Source: CAVDHB01 sp963608705
Lineage (GTDB): Bacteria; Bacteroidota; Bacteroidia; Bacteroidales; Bacteroidaceae
Direction of reading: 5' to 3'
DNA: 19,257 nt
Assembly (NCBI GenBank): GCA_963608705.1
Contig: CAVDHB010000033.1
Span: 1-19,257 of the forward strand
The notes below the pieces were generated by a model, which was given only the letters and a program-made list of their open reading frames with translations, ran no database searches and was not told the origin of the DNA. Shown here in pieces: positions 7,065-14,914 of this stretch (position 1 is the first letter of the stretch; each line of letters begins with the position of its first letter). The position numbers were made by a program, and so were the translations under genes.

Positions 7065-8069
7065 CTAAATCTCTTCTTGCTTTTTAGAAGTTTCAGTATC
7101 TCCCTGCTCCTTCTCCCCTGCTGTGTTCGAAGCGGAATCAGCCTTAACCTCCTTTTTTTTATTCTTACGCTTTCTACGGAAGAAAGAGAACTTGTGCTTT
7201 TTCTTTTCTTTCGCTTCCTCTCCGAGAATAGCCTTCACGGCTGCTTCCTCCTCTTTTTCCTCCGCAAGCAAATCTGCCTGCTGTTTAGTCTCATCTATAA
7301 GCTGAAAATCTTTCTTGCGCAGCACAAAGCTGTTGGACAAGTACTTCTCTCGCACGATTTTGTTGGAAGCCAGTTCCTCTGGCGTTCCCTGAAAAAGAAT
7401 TTTCCCCTCGAAAAGCAGATAGGCGCGGTCTGTGATACACAAGGTCTCTTGCACGTTATGGTCGGTAATCAAGATTCCGATGTTACGGTACTTCAGTCTC
7501 CACACAATATGCTGGATGTCCTCCACAGCGATAGGGTCTACTCCGGCGAACGGCTCGTCAAGCATGATGAACTTCGGGTCGATGGCCAGACAGCGGGCAA
7601 TCTCCGTACGTCGGCGTTCACCACCGGACAGCTGGTCTCCAAGGTTTTTCCTCACTTTGTCCAGACGGAACTCATGAATCAGGCTTTCCAGTTTCTCTTT
7701 TTGATAAGCCCTCGGCTTCCCGGTCATCTCCAACACAGAGGCTATATTGTCTTCTACACTCATCTTGCGGAAGACGGAAGCCTCTTGTGGCAGATAGCCA
7801 ATACCCGCTTGCGCTCTTTTATAGACAGGATATTTCGTAATATCAAGATCGTTGAGGAAGATGCGTCCTCCGTTGGGCACAATCAGTCCCACGGTCATAT
7901 AGAAAGAGGTGGTCTTTCCGGCGCCGTTAGGTCCCAGCAGTCCCACAATCTCCCCTTGTTTGACATTGATAGACACATGGCTCACCACAGTACGTTTCCC
8001 ATACCGTTTCACAAGGTCTTCCGTACGGAGCGTGAGTTGCGTCTCCTCTGCGTTCTTTTCTTCTGCCAT
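7065..8069 (-). CDS. lptB: LPS export ABC transporter ATPase LptB with extended C-terminal tail
   Basis: The cytoplasmic ATPase of the LptB2FG complex, which extracts lipopolysaccharide from the inner membrane. From the ATG at 8069 the protein has 334 residues: Walker A GPNGAGKT (46-53), Q-loop Gln95 (GYLPQE), signature LSGGE (147-151), Walker B FIMLDE (167-172), and switch His204. Close similarity to LptB includes GAGKTTSFYM and the C-terminal YLSNSF near 243-248, where E. coli LptB ends. About 86 further residues follow: an acidic helix-like stretch (AEEKEEEAAV) then a strongly basic run (FFRRKRKNKKK), then a polar end. The tail could bind membrane lipids or partners. An upstream in-frame ATG at 8105 would add 12 residues, but 8069 fits the family better. 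lptF, lptG and lptC are not in the window. Confidence 0.93.
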   Translation of the reverse strand: MAEEKNAEETQLTLRTEDLVKRYGKRTVVSHVSINVKQGEIVGLLGPNGAGKTTSFYMTVGLIVPNGGRIFLNDLDITKYPVYKRAQAGIGYLPQEASVFRKMSVEDNIASVLEMTGKPRAYQKEKLESLIHEFRLDKVRKNLGDQLSGGERRRTEIARCLAIDPKFIMLDEPFAGVDPIAVEDIQHIVWRLKYRNIGILITDHNVQETLCITDRAYLLFEGKILFQGTPEELASNKIVREKYLSNSFVLRKKDFQLIDETKQQADLLAEEKEEEAAVKAILGEEAKEKKKHKFSFFRRKRKNKKKEVKADSASNTAGEKEQGDTETSKKQEEI

Positions 8070-8161
8070 CTTTTCGAGTAATGTTTTATCAGCGCGAAAA
8101 TACACTTTTTTATTGGAAATCTTGTCGTGGCGGCCACTATTTCATTCCCATACAGAGAAAA

Positions 8162-8226
8162 GAAATGTCCCAAAGAGTTCGAGAACCTGACGAGGAGTAT
8201 CGAAAATCAGGTTCCTCTGACATTTC
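8162..8226. other. Three-tier nested hairpin in the lptB / ABC divergent gap
   Basis: Three nested inverted repeats share one centre. GAAATGTC (8162-8169) pairs with GACATTTC (8219-8226), AGAG (8174-8177) with CTCT (8215-8218), and GAACCTGA (8183-8190) with TCAGGTTC (8207-8214); CGA/TCG can extend into the loop. The left arm has small unpaired bulges. On the minus strand the stem is followed by TTTTCTCT (8161-8154), so it could weakly terminate or attenuate transcription entering lptB, or serve as a leader element. The rest of this gap (8070-8161, 8227-8294) shows nothing else clear; TATTTTCG at 8102-8095 (minus) is an imperfect -7 box for lptB. Confidence 0.45.
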
Positions 8227-8294
8227 GAGTGACAGACAATCATCACGTATATAGAAAACTTTGTTAAACTTTCCTCATTCTCCCTCTGTACTAT

Positions 8295-8325
8295 TTTGCT
8301 ATTACACCGAAACACTTTACCTTTG
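8295..8325 (+). promoter_or_regulatory. Promoter of the ytr-like ABC/GntR operon
   Basis: TTTG at 8295-8298 and TACCTTTG at 8318-8325 are both perfect matches to the Bacteroidetes -33 and -7 elements, with a 19-bp spacer. Transcription would start near 8332, leaving a leader of about 38 nt before the ATG at 8370. Confidence 0.85.
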
Positions 8326-8333
8326 CGGTGTCA

Positions 8334-8346
8334 TACTAAGATAGTA
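8334..8346 (+). promoter_or_regulatory. Candidate GntR operator at the transcription start
   Basis: TACTA-AGA-TAGTA is a perfect 5-bp dyad with a 3-bp centre, placed just after the -7 box and overlapping the expected start site. A repressor bound here would block initiation. The YtrA-type GntR protein encoded at the end of the same operon is the obvious candidate. A caution: the left half also belongs to a sequence shared with the promoter at 93-115, which has no dyad. Confidence 0.45.
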
Positions 8347-8369
8347 CAGGCAGACAATAAATAGGAACT

Positions 8370-9224
8370 ATGAATATGAAAGAGCCATTTGTGCAGATTA
8401 ACAACTTGACTTTCTCCTATGGGAAAGGGATGAAACCGGTCTTTCAGGACTTCAATCTTTCTTTTGACAGGGGATGTGTCTACGGACTGTTGGGAAAGAA
8501 CGGGACGGGAAAGACTACATTGTTGTATTTGATGGGCGGATTGTTGAGGCCGTGTCAGGGTGAGGTGCGGTATGATGGCAGGCGTACTTTCCTTCGGGAG
8601 GTAGAGACGCTGCAAAACTTGTTCCTTGTGCCGGAAGAGTTTGCGCTGCCGGATGTGCCGTTGAAAACATACGTGCGGCTTACTTCCGTGTTCTATCCTC
8701 GCTTCAGTCAAGAGGCGTTGCGTCGGTCTTTGGAGACGTTCGAACTGGATGCGGATGTGCATTTGAAGGAATTGTCCATGGGACAGAAGAAAAAAGCCTT
8801 TATGAGTTTCGCTTTGGCGGCGAACACTCCGTTGCTTTTGATGGATGAGCCTTCTAATGGATTGGACATTCCCTCCAAGAGTCAGTTCCGAAAGGTCATC
8901 GCTTCGAATATGGACGATGATAAGCTCATTCTTATTTCCACGCATCAAGTGAGAGACATTGACACGCTTTTAGATCATGTGACCATCATGGATGGCAGTA
9001 ACTTGCTGTTGAACGAGTCTGTGAATGAAATCACTTCCAAGTTGGCGTTTAGAGAAGTGGCGGTGGGAGAGTCGTTGCCTCATACGGTCTATTCACAGCC
9101 TTCGCCCTACGGGCAGAGCGTGGTGCGGTTGAACAAGGATGGGGAAGACACACCACTCAATCTGGAGACGCTTTTCAATGCCGCCATTACGGAGCGGGAG
9201 AAAATCAGACAGGTGTTTAACTAA
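8370..9224 (+). CDS. ABC transporter ATP-binding protein, YtrB-like
   Basis: A 284-residue cytoplasmic ATPase. Walker A is GKNGTGKT (42-49), signature LSMGQ (135-139), Walker B LLLMDE (155-160), D-loop NGLD (163-166), and switch His192 (STHQ). The segment that normally carries the Q-loop Gln reads LVPEE, with Glu at 89 or 90 in its place, which appears typical of this divergent subgroup. Residues after about 225 form a C-terminal extension without a recognised fold. It is followed by a six-helix membrane protein and a small GntR regulator, the arrangement of Bacillus ytrABCDEF-type modules that respond to cell-wall antibiotics. Two start codons, 8370 and 8376, are possible. Substrate unknown; the module may protect the envelope rather than import a nutrient. 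Confidence 0.88.
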   Translation: MNMKEPFVQINNLTFSYGKGMKPVFQDFNLSFDRGCVYGLLGKNGTGKTTLLYLMGGLLRPCQGEVRYDGRRTFLREVETLQNLFLVPEEFALPDVPLKTYVRLTSVFYPRFSQEALRRSLETFELDADVHLKELSMGQKKKAFMSFALAANTPLLLMDEPSNGLDIPSKSQFRKVIASNMDDDKLILISTHQVRDIDTLLDHVTIMDGSNLLLNESVNEITSKLAFREVAVGESLPHTVYSQPSPYGQSVVRLNKDGEDTPLNLETLFNAAITEREKIRQVFN

Positions 9225-9243
9225 TCATTAATGTTGCATAGAC

Positions 9244-10110
9244 ATGGATTTTACAAGAATAAAACAATTGATGTTTTTGGACATTGTAGTCAATAAACGG
9301 AGAATGCTCGCACAGGCTGCGGGATTGACTTGCATCGCACTGATTCTCACTTATCTGACAGCTTCTTCCCATTCGTCAGATTTTCCGGCAAAGTATGCGA
9401 GCTATTATGTGCAGTCAGTTTCCAACATATATAGCGTGCTGTTCTGCTTGTGGTTGAGTTTGTCTTTGGCCCGTTTTTCCAAGGGGATGAAAAGCAGGGC
9501 CGAGCGGATTAATGTGCTTTCGCTTCCAGCTACCACAGCGGAGAAATATACGGCCAGATTATCGATGGCGGTGTTTTCTCCTGTTGTGCTGTTTATGGTG
9601 GCACTTCCCATTGCGGAGGTGTTGCGGCTGGTAGTCATGTGGCTTGAGGGCCAACGGGAGAATCCCACCTTTCATTTCCTTGTATGGGAGGCGATGGGGC
9701 AAAGTGTGGGCAGTGGATTTCGGTGGAATATGACTCGGTTTATTCTCAACGGGTTCGACTATGTGCTGATGGCTCTTTGGTATGTGTTTGTCCTGTCCTG
9801 CTTTCTCATGGGAGGATGTCTGTGGTATAAGCATCCTTTTTTGAAGACTTTGGTTTCCCTTACGGGGGGAATGTTTGTACTCTTGTTTTTGCTAGGAGGA
9901 TTTATCCAAATGGGAGGGGAAGGCTTGGAAGATTGGCTTCGATGTTTGCCGGAATATCATTTCTTATGGATTAGAAGGGCGTTGGCTGTGCTGATGGCGT
10001 TGGCTTCCGTGGGGCTTTGGGTTGGGAGCTACCGGGTGTTCGCAGGTCGTCAGGTGATTTCTCCCAAACGTGCTTGGAGTAATCTTTTAAAACGTAAAAG
10101 AAGCCTATGA
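9244..10110 (+). CDS. ABC transporter membrane subunit, six predicted helices
   Basis: A 288-residue inner-membrane protein with no sequence motif I can name. Hydrophobic segments lie near 23-41 (AAGLTCIALILTYLTA), 55-78, 105-128, 173-196, 202-222 and 237-258. It lies 19 bp after the ATPase gene and overlaps the GntR gene by 4 bp (ATGA at 10107-10110), so it is most likely the permease partner of that ATPase. The C-terminus is basic and cytoplasmic in the predicted topology (LLKRKRSL). Similar unnamed permeases accompany YtrA-type regulators in Bacteroidetes. Confidence 0.8.
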   Translation: MDFTRIKQLMFLDIVVNKRRMLAQAAGLTCIALILTYLTASSHSSDFPAKYASYYVQSVSNIYSVLFCLWLSLSLARFSKGMKSRAERINVLSLPATTAEKYTARLSMAVFSPVVLFMVALPIAEVLRLVVMWLEGQRENPTFHFLVWEAMGQSVGSGFRWNMTRFILNGFDYVLMALWYVFVLSCFLMGGCLWYKHPFLKTLVSLTGGMFVLLFLLGGFIQMGGEGLEDWLRCLPEYHFLWIRRALAVLMALASVGLWVGSYRVFAGRQVISPKRAWSNLLKRKRSL

Positions 10111-10460
10111 ATTTCAAGGAGTCAAAATCCATCTATTTGCAGATAGCAGACCGTATGGAGGACGAGATACTGCAAGGGAAGTATCCCGTGGGAGAGCGTG
10201 TACCCTCTGTGCGGGAGTACGCCGCACAGGTGGAGGTGAACGTGAATACCATCGTCCGCTCCTATGAGTACCTGCAACAAAGAGAGATTATTTACAATAA
10301 AAGGGGCTTGGGGTACTTCGTGTCGGACAACGCCAAAGACCTTATCCTGCGTGTCCGTCAGGAAACTTTCATGAACGATTTTGTGCCGGAGTTCTTCAGG
10401 CAGATGAGATTATTGCATATACCTTTGGAAGAAGTGATGAAAAAGTACAGAGAATCTTGA
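10107..10460 (+). CDS. GntR-family transcriptional regulator, YtrA subfamily
   Basis: A 117-residue DNA-binding protein. The N-terminal GntR winged helix shows IYLQIADRMEDEI (9-21), RVPSVREYA (31-39), the recognition-helix region VNVNTIVRSYEYL (44-56), and the wing RGLGYFV (66-72). Only about 40 residues follow, enough for the short dimerisation helices of the YtrA subfamily and too few for a FadR or HutC effector domain. It overlaps the permease gene by 4 bp. Proteins of this type usually repress their own ABC operon and are released by cell-envelope stress; the dyad at 8334-8346 is a plausible operator. It may also influence the exporter operon that begins 46 bp downstream. Confidence 0.92.
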   Translation: MNFKESKSIYLQIADRMEDEILQGKYPVGERVPSVREYAAQVEVNVNTIVRSYEYLQQREIIYNKRGLGYFVSDNAKDLILRVRQETFMNDFVPEFFRQMRLLHIPLEEVMKKYRES

Positions 10461-10469
10461 ATAAAGCCG

Positions 10470-10477
10470 TATATTTG
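10470..10477 (+). promoter_or_regulatory. -7 box of the exporter operon
   Basis: TATATTTG is a perfect TAnnTTTG element 29 bp before the first exporter gene, in the 46-bp gap after the GntR gene. The -33 position falls inside the 3' end of the GntR gene and has no clear TTTG, so the promoter is either weak, activator-dependent, or supplements read-through from the ytr-like operon. Confidence 0.5.
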
Positions 10478-10506
10478 CATCGCTTATCACTTATTTATGA
10501 ACTGAT

Positions 10507-11229
10507 ATGTCGTTAATTCATTTAGAAAACATACATAAAACTTATCACAACGGAGCACCGCTCCATGTGTTGAAAGGTATTAACCTTGATATAGAAGAGG
10601 GTGAGTTCGTGTCCATTATGGGTGCGTCTGGGTCGGGAAAGTCCACCTTGCTGAACATTCTTGGTATTCTCGACAATTACGATTCAGGGACTTATACCCT
10701 GGGCGGGACACTTATCAAGAATCTTTCTGAGACAAAGGCTTCCCATTACCGCAACCATAAGATAGGCTTCATCTTCCAGTCGTTCAATCTCATTTCGTTC
10801 AAGGATGCGATGGAAAATGTGGCGTTGCCTCTTTTTTATAGAGGAGTGTCCCGGAAGAAGCGGAATGCGTTGGCGATGGAGTACTTGGACAAGCTGGGAC
10901 TGAAAGAGTGGGCGCACCATCGGCCGAACGAGATGTCTGGAGGACAGAAACAGCGAGTGGCCATAGCTCGTGCGCTTATCACACAGCCGGAAATCATCTT
11001 GGCCGATGAGCCTACGGGGGCATTGGACAGCAAGACTTCCGTAGAGGTGATGCAGATTCTGAAAGAGGTGAATGACGAAGGGATGACGGTGGTGGTTGTG
11101 ACCCATGAGAGCGGCGTGGCCAACCAGACGAACAAGATTGTGCATATAAAAGATGGCTTGATAGAGCGTGTGGAGGATAATATAGACCATGACGCCTCGC
11201 CTTTCGGTAAGAACGGATTTATGAAATGA
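10507..11229 (+). CDS. MacB/LolD-type ABC exporter ATPase (unfused)
   Basis: A 240-residue cytoplasmic ATPase powering the two FtsX-type permeases downstream. Walker A is GASGSGKS (39-46), Q-loop Gln91 (FIFQSFNL), signature MSGGQ (143-147), Walker B IILADE (163-168), D-loop GALD, and His200 (VTHE). The FNL after the Q-loop and the ADEPTGALDS sequence are diagnostic of the MacB/LolD/FtsE group. In E. coli MacB this domain is fused to the permease; here it is a separate gene. The stop is 6 bp before the first permease. It is the first gene of a five-gene operon that supplies every layer of a tripartite pump. Confidence 0.93.
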   Translation: MSLIHLENIHKTYHNGAPLHVLKGINLDIEEGEFVSIMGASGSGKSTLLNILGILDNYDSGTYTLGGTLIKNLSETKASHYRNHKIGFIFQSFNLISFKDAMENVALPLFYRGVSRKKRNALAMEYLDKLGLKEWAHHRPNEMSGGQKQRVAIARALITQPEIILADEPTGALDSKTSVEVMQILKEVNDEGMTVVVVTHESGVANQTNKIVHIKDGLIERVEDNIDHDASPFGKNGFMK

Positions 11230-11235
11230 CACACC

Positions 11236-12489
11236 ATGCTTGATTTTATACAGGAAATATATGGCACAGTAATGCGGAACAAGCTCCGTACGCTGCTGAC
11301 AGGATTCGCCGTGGCCTGGGGCATCTTTATCCTTATTGTCTTGTTGGGAGCGGGAAACGGAGTCATCAATGCGCTTGCTTCCCAGTCTGCCGGTTTGAAC
11401 TTGAACAGTGTGGAGATGGCGCCGGGTATGACTTCTGAAACCTATAAAGGGTTGAAGAAGGGACGGCAGATAAACTTCTCCGACAAGGACTTGCAACGGA
11501 TGGACAGGCATTTTCCCGGGCAAATATCTGAAATGGGAGCTACTTTGCAGCAAGGCGGAGTGACCTTGAATGTAGGGAAGCAATATTTGTCCTTGAGCTT
11601 GAATGGGGTGACACCCAACGTGCAGGGTATCAATGGGGTGAAAATGGCTGAGGGGCGTTTCATTAACCGCAAGGACATTGAGCTGGACAGGAAGGTGATA
11701 GTCATTCATACCAAGGCTGCCAAGACGCTGTTCAAAGACGAACACAACGGGGTAGGTCGGTATGTGAAAGGTGGGAATACGGACTACCTTGTGGTGGGAA
11801 TTTACACTGACAAGGGAAACGTAGGCACTCCCGACGCATACGTGCCGCTTTCCACCTTGCAACGGGTGTATGGAAAAGGAGATACGCTTTCCACCCTGGC
11901 TTTCAACACGCAAGGCATGACTACGGTGGAGAAGAATGACACGTTTGAGGCTAATGTGAGAGGATTGATGGCGCATACGCACACGTTCTCGCCGGAAGAC
12001 AATGGAGCGGTATGGATTTCCAACCACATTTCGGAATACTTGCAGGAGCAGAACGCCATGAGCATTCTCCGCGTCTCCATTTGGGTCATTGGCTTGTTCA
12101 CTTTGCTGAGCGGTATTGTGGGAGTGAGCAACATCATGCTCATCACGGTAAAGGAGCGTACCCATGAGTTCGGCATCCGCAAGGCGTTGGGGGCTTCGCC
12201 CTTCTCTATCTTGAAATTGATTATAGTGGAGAGTGTGGTGATTACTACCTTTTTCGGTTATATAGGTATGGTGGCGGGAATCGCCGCCACGGAGTACATG
12301 AGTGCGATGGCGGGTGAGCAGACGGTGGATGCGGGTTTTATGCAGTTCACCGTCTTCAAAGATCCCACGGTGGACATCAGTACTGCCTTGCAGGCTACCT
12401 TTACATTGATATTAGCCGGTACATTGGCGGGATTTTTCCCGGCTCGTAAAGCGGCCATGGTGCGACCCATAGAGGCGTTGCAAGGATAA
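11236..12489 (+). CDS. MacB-like ABC exporter permease 1 (FtsX fold)
   Basis: A 417-residue inner-membrane protein with MacB architecture minus the ATPase: an N-terminal amphipathic segment and first helix (about 22-42), a large periplasmic MacB-type domain (about 43-275), and three C-terminal helices (about 280-302, 327-352, 383-405). The coupling-region motif VKERTHEFGIRKALGAS (about 308-324) is characteristic of FtsX-family permeases and contacts the ATPase. It ends in PARKAAMVRPIEALQG, the usual family terminus. It is 12 bp upstream of a second, clearly different permease, so the two probably form a heterodimer. Substrate unknown; candidates are antimicrobial peptides, lipopeptides or lipids. 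Confidence 0.93.
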   Translation: MLDFIQEIYGTVMRNKLRTLLTGFAVAWGIFILIVLLGAGNGVINALASQSAGLNLNSVEMAPGMTSETYKGLKKGRQINFSDKDLQRMDRHFPGQISEMGATLQQGGVTLNVGKQYLSLSLNGVTPNVQGINGVKMAEGRFINRKDIELDRKVIVIHTKAAKTLFKDEHNGVGRYVKGGNTDYLVVGIYTDKGNVGTPDAYVPLSTLQRVYGKGDTLSTLAFNTQGMTTVEKNDTFEANVRGLMAHTHTFSPEDNGAVWISNHISEYLQEQNAMSILRVSIWVIGLFTLLSGIVGVSNIMLITVKERTHEFGIRKALGASPFSILKLIIVESVVITTFFGYIGMVAGIAATEYMSAMAGEQTVDAGFMQFTVFKDPTVDISTALQATFTLILAGTLAGFFPARKAAMVRPIEALQG

Positions 12490-12501
12490 AAAGACAGAAC
12501 T

Positions 12502-13752
12502 ATGGTAGGATTTGACTTGGACAAATGGGAAGAGATCATTCAGACGCTCACCCGGAATAAGACACGTTCCCTGCTCACGGCTTTTGGTGTGTTCTGGGGT
12601 ATCTTCATGTTGGTGTTCCTCATGGGAGGGGCTGACGGTGTGCAGCAGCTTATCGCCAAGAACTTCACGGGCTTTGCCACAAACTCCAGTTTCTGCATAG
12701 CCGGACAGACGGAGCTTCCCTACAAGGGATTCCAGCAGGGACGCACTTGGGAAATGCAGAACTCCGATGTGCAACGGGTGAAAGACCGTGTGCCGGAGCT
12801 GGAGGTGGTGACTCCCTCGCTGAACCGCTGGTCGAACAAAATCAGCTATAAGGATAATATGACACCTTGTATGCTTAGGGGAGTGTACCCGAACTACGGT
12901 GCTATCGAGACACAGAAGATGGAGTACGGACGGTTCATCAACGAGATGGATGTGAAAGAGAATCGGAAAGTCTGTGTCATCGGACGTAAGCTCCATGAGT
13001 CGCTCTTTGGAAAAGGAGTGAACCCCTTGGGGAAATATGTGCGAGTGGATAGTATCTATTACGAGGTAATTGGGGTGAATCATGCGTTGAGTAAGATGAG
13101 TGTGGGAGGACCTGCGGAGCAGAGTGTAGCCTTGCCGTTCAGTACCATGCAGAAAATGTACAACATGGGAGACAAGATAACCATCTTGTGCATGAGTGCC
13201 AAACCGGGGTACAAGATGAGCGAGTTGCAGCCTCGTGTTGTCCAGACTCTCAAACAGGCGCATCTCATTAATCCGCAGGATACGCAAGGTGTCATTACAG
13301 TAAATACGGAGGCAATGTTCGGAATGATGGACAGCCTTTTCTCCGGTATCCATCTCTTGACCTGGATGGTCGGTATAGGTACATTGTTAGCGGGGGCTAT
13401 TGGTGTGAGCAACATCATGATGGTCACTGTGAAGGAGCGTACTACGGAGATTGGCATACGGAGGGCTATCGGGGCGACCCCTCGTCAGATTCTGACACAG
13501 ATTCTGACCGAAAGTGTGGTGCTTACTTCCATTGCCGGACTGGCGGGTATCAGTTTCTCCGTGCTGTTGTTGCAAGGACTGGAGATGGGGATGCGTATGT
13601 CGCCCATGGGAGATGGCGTCTCGTTCCAGATTTCTTTCTGGATGGCGGTCGGCACGGCGGCACTCATCATAGTGTTAGGTGTGTTGGCGGGGATGGCGCC
13701 TGCGTTCAGGGCGATGTCCATCAAGGCCATTGACGCCATCAGGGATGAATAG
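12502..13752 (+). CDS. MacB-like ABC exporter permease 2 (FtsX fold)
   Basis: A 416-residue paralogue of the preceding permease with the same plan: first helix about 27-45, a periplasmic domain about 46-280, and three C-terminal helices (about 284-308, 335-358, 385-408). The coupling motif reads VKERTTEIGIRRAIGAT. Shared landmarks with permease 1 are the RNK-R-LLT start, GVSNIM, and the terminal family motif (here SIKAIDAIRDE). Overall divergence is high, pointing to an old duplication rather than a recent one, and to specialised halves of one transporter. It lies 37 bp before the adaptor gene. Confidence 0.93.
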   Translation: MVGFDLDKWEEIIQTLTRNKTRSLLTAFGVFWGIFMLVFLMGGADGVQQLIAKNFTGFATNSSFCIAGQTELPYKGFQQGRTWEMQNSDVQRVKDRVPELEVVTPSLNRWSNKISYKDNMTPCMLRGVYPNYGAIETQKMEYGRFINEMDVKENRKVCVIGRKLHESLFGKGVNPLGKYVRVDSIYYEVIGVNHALSKMSVGGPAEQSVALPFSTMQKMYNMGDKITILCMSAKPGYKMSELQPRVVQTLKQAHLINPQDTQGVITVNTEAMFGMMDSLFSGIHLLTWMVGIGTLLAGAIGVSNIMMVTVKERTTEIGIRRAIGATPRQILTQILTESVVLTSIAGLAGISFSVLLLQGLEMGMRMSPMGDGVSFQISFWMAVGTAALIIVLGVLAGMAPAFRAMSIKAIDAIRDE

Positions 13753-13789
13753 TAAATAAGAATAGAAGAATAAAGAATGATAATATCAG

Positions 13790-14902
13790 ATGAAAAAGTA
13801 CATTAGAATCATCGGTTTGGTGCTGTTGGCATTGATCTTTGCAGGCACCTTTGTGTTTCTCTATCAGAAATCGCAACCCAAGGAGAAGGAATATGAGTTG
13901 CTTACGCCTTCCTTCCGGGACATAGACCAGACCACGGTGGCTACGGGAAACGTGGAGCCGAGGGACGAGGTGGCTATCAAGCCGCAAATCTCCGGCATTG
14001 TGGCGGAGCTGTTCAAGAAGGCGGGAGATCGTGTAGTTAAGGGGGAGGTTATTGCCCGCATACGAGTGATTCCCGATATGTCGCAGGTGAACCAGGGTGA
14101 GAACCGGGTGCAGCTGGCCAAGATAAACTTGGCGCAGGCGTTGCGGGATTTCCTCCGTATGGAGAAGCTGTATCATGACAAACTTATCAGTGCGGAGGAT
14201 TACGAGAAAAGCCGTGTGACCTATCGTCAGGCGGTGGAGGAACAAAACTCGGCCAATGACGCTTTGCAGATTATCAAGGAGGGAGTGTCCAAGAGCAACG
14301 CTTCATATAGCACTACCTTGGTGCGCAGCACGATTACGGGATTGATTCTCGATGTGCCGGTAAAGGTGGGGAACAGTGTCATTATGAGCAATACGTTCAA
14401 TGACGGTACTACCATCGCCAGTGTGGCGAATATGGGAGATATTATTTTTGACGGGAAGGTGGACGAGACAGAAATCGGACGGGTGTACAATGGAATGCCT
14501 GTGAAGATTACGGTCGGAGCCTTGCAAGACCAAGTATTCCAGGCTCGCTTGGAATACATCTCTCCCAAGGCGGAGCAAGAGAACGGGGCGAATCAGTTTG
14601 AAATCAAGGCTGCCATACAGATTCCGCAAGGCGTAGAGATTCGTTCGGGTTACAGTGCCAACGCCACGCTGACCTTGGCCAGTGTGAAACACGTGTTGAG
14701 CATACCCGAAAGTGCGGTGGAGTTCAATGGGGAAGAAGCGTATGTCTATGTATTGAACTCAGCGAAGAAGGATGAGGCACAGACGTTCACTAAGAAGAAA
14801 ATCCAAGTAGGTGTCAGCGATGGTATCCATATACAGGTGCTGAGTGGACTTACACCGAAGGACAAAGTGAGAGGCATGGAGAAAGGAAACGATAACCAGT
14901 AA
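13790..14902 (+). CDS. MacA-like periplasmic adaptor (HlyD/RND membrane-fusion family)
   Basis: A 370-residue adaptor bridging the inner-membrane permeases and the outer-membrane channel. An N-terminal membrane anchor (about 6-25) is followed by the first half of a lipoyl-like domain (VAIKPQISGIVAELF then GDRVVKGEVIARI, about 61-95), a helical hairpin (about 100-165), the second lipoyl half (STITGLILDVPVKVGN, about 181-197), and beta-barrel and membrane-proximal domains to the end. The short hairpin fits a MacA-type adaptor docking tip-to-tip with a TolC protein. The anchor is a transmembrane helix, not a lipoprotein signal. It is 12 bp upstream of the TolC-like gene. Confidence 0.93.
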   Translation: MKKYIRIIGLVLLALIFAGTFVFLYQKSQPKEKEYELLTPSFRDIDQTTVATGNVEPRDEVAIKPQISGIVAELFKKAGDRVVKGEVIARIRVIPDMSQVNQGENRVQLAKINLAQALRDFLRMEKLYHDKLISAEDYEKSRVTYRQAVEEQNSANDALQIIKEGVSKSNASYSTTLVRSTITGLILDVPVKVGNSVIMSNTFNDGTTIASVANMGDIIFDGKVDETEIGRVYNGMPVKITVGALQDQVFQARLEYISPKAEQENGANQFEIKAAIQIPQGVEIRSGYSANATLTLASVKHVLSIPESAVEFNGEEAYVYVLNSAKKDEAQTFTKKKIQVGVSDGIHIQVLSGLTPKDKVRGMEKGNDNQ

Positions 14903-14914
14903 ATGGGATAAAGA

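Noticed and set aside
10684..12165. Minus-strand open frame of 493 codons across the exporter genes
   Set aside because: It is antisense to an ABC ATPase and a permease with complete family motifs; its translation is rich in His, Arg and Ser, typical of shadow frames.
12412..13353. Minus-strand open frame of 313 codons
   Set aside because: It is antisense to the second permease; composition is that of a shadow frame and no domain is recognisable.
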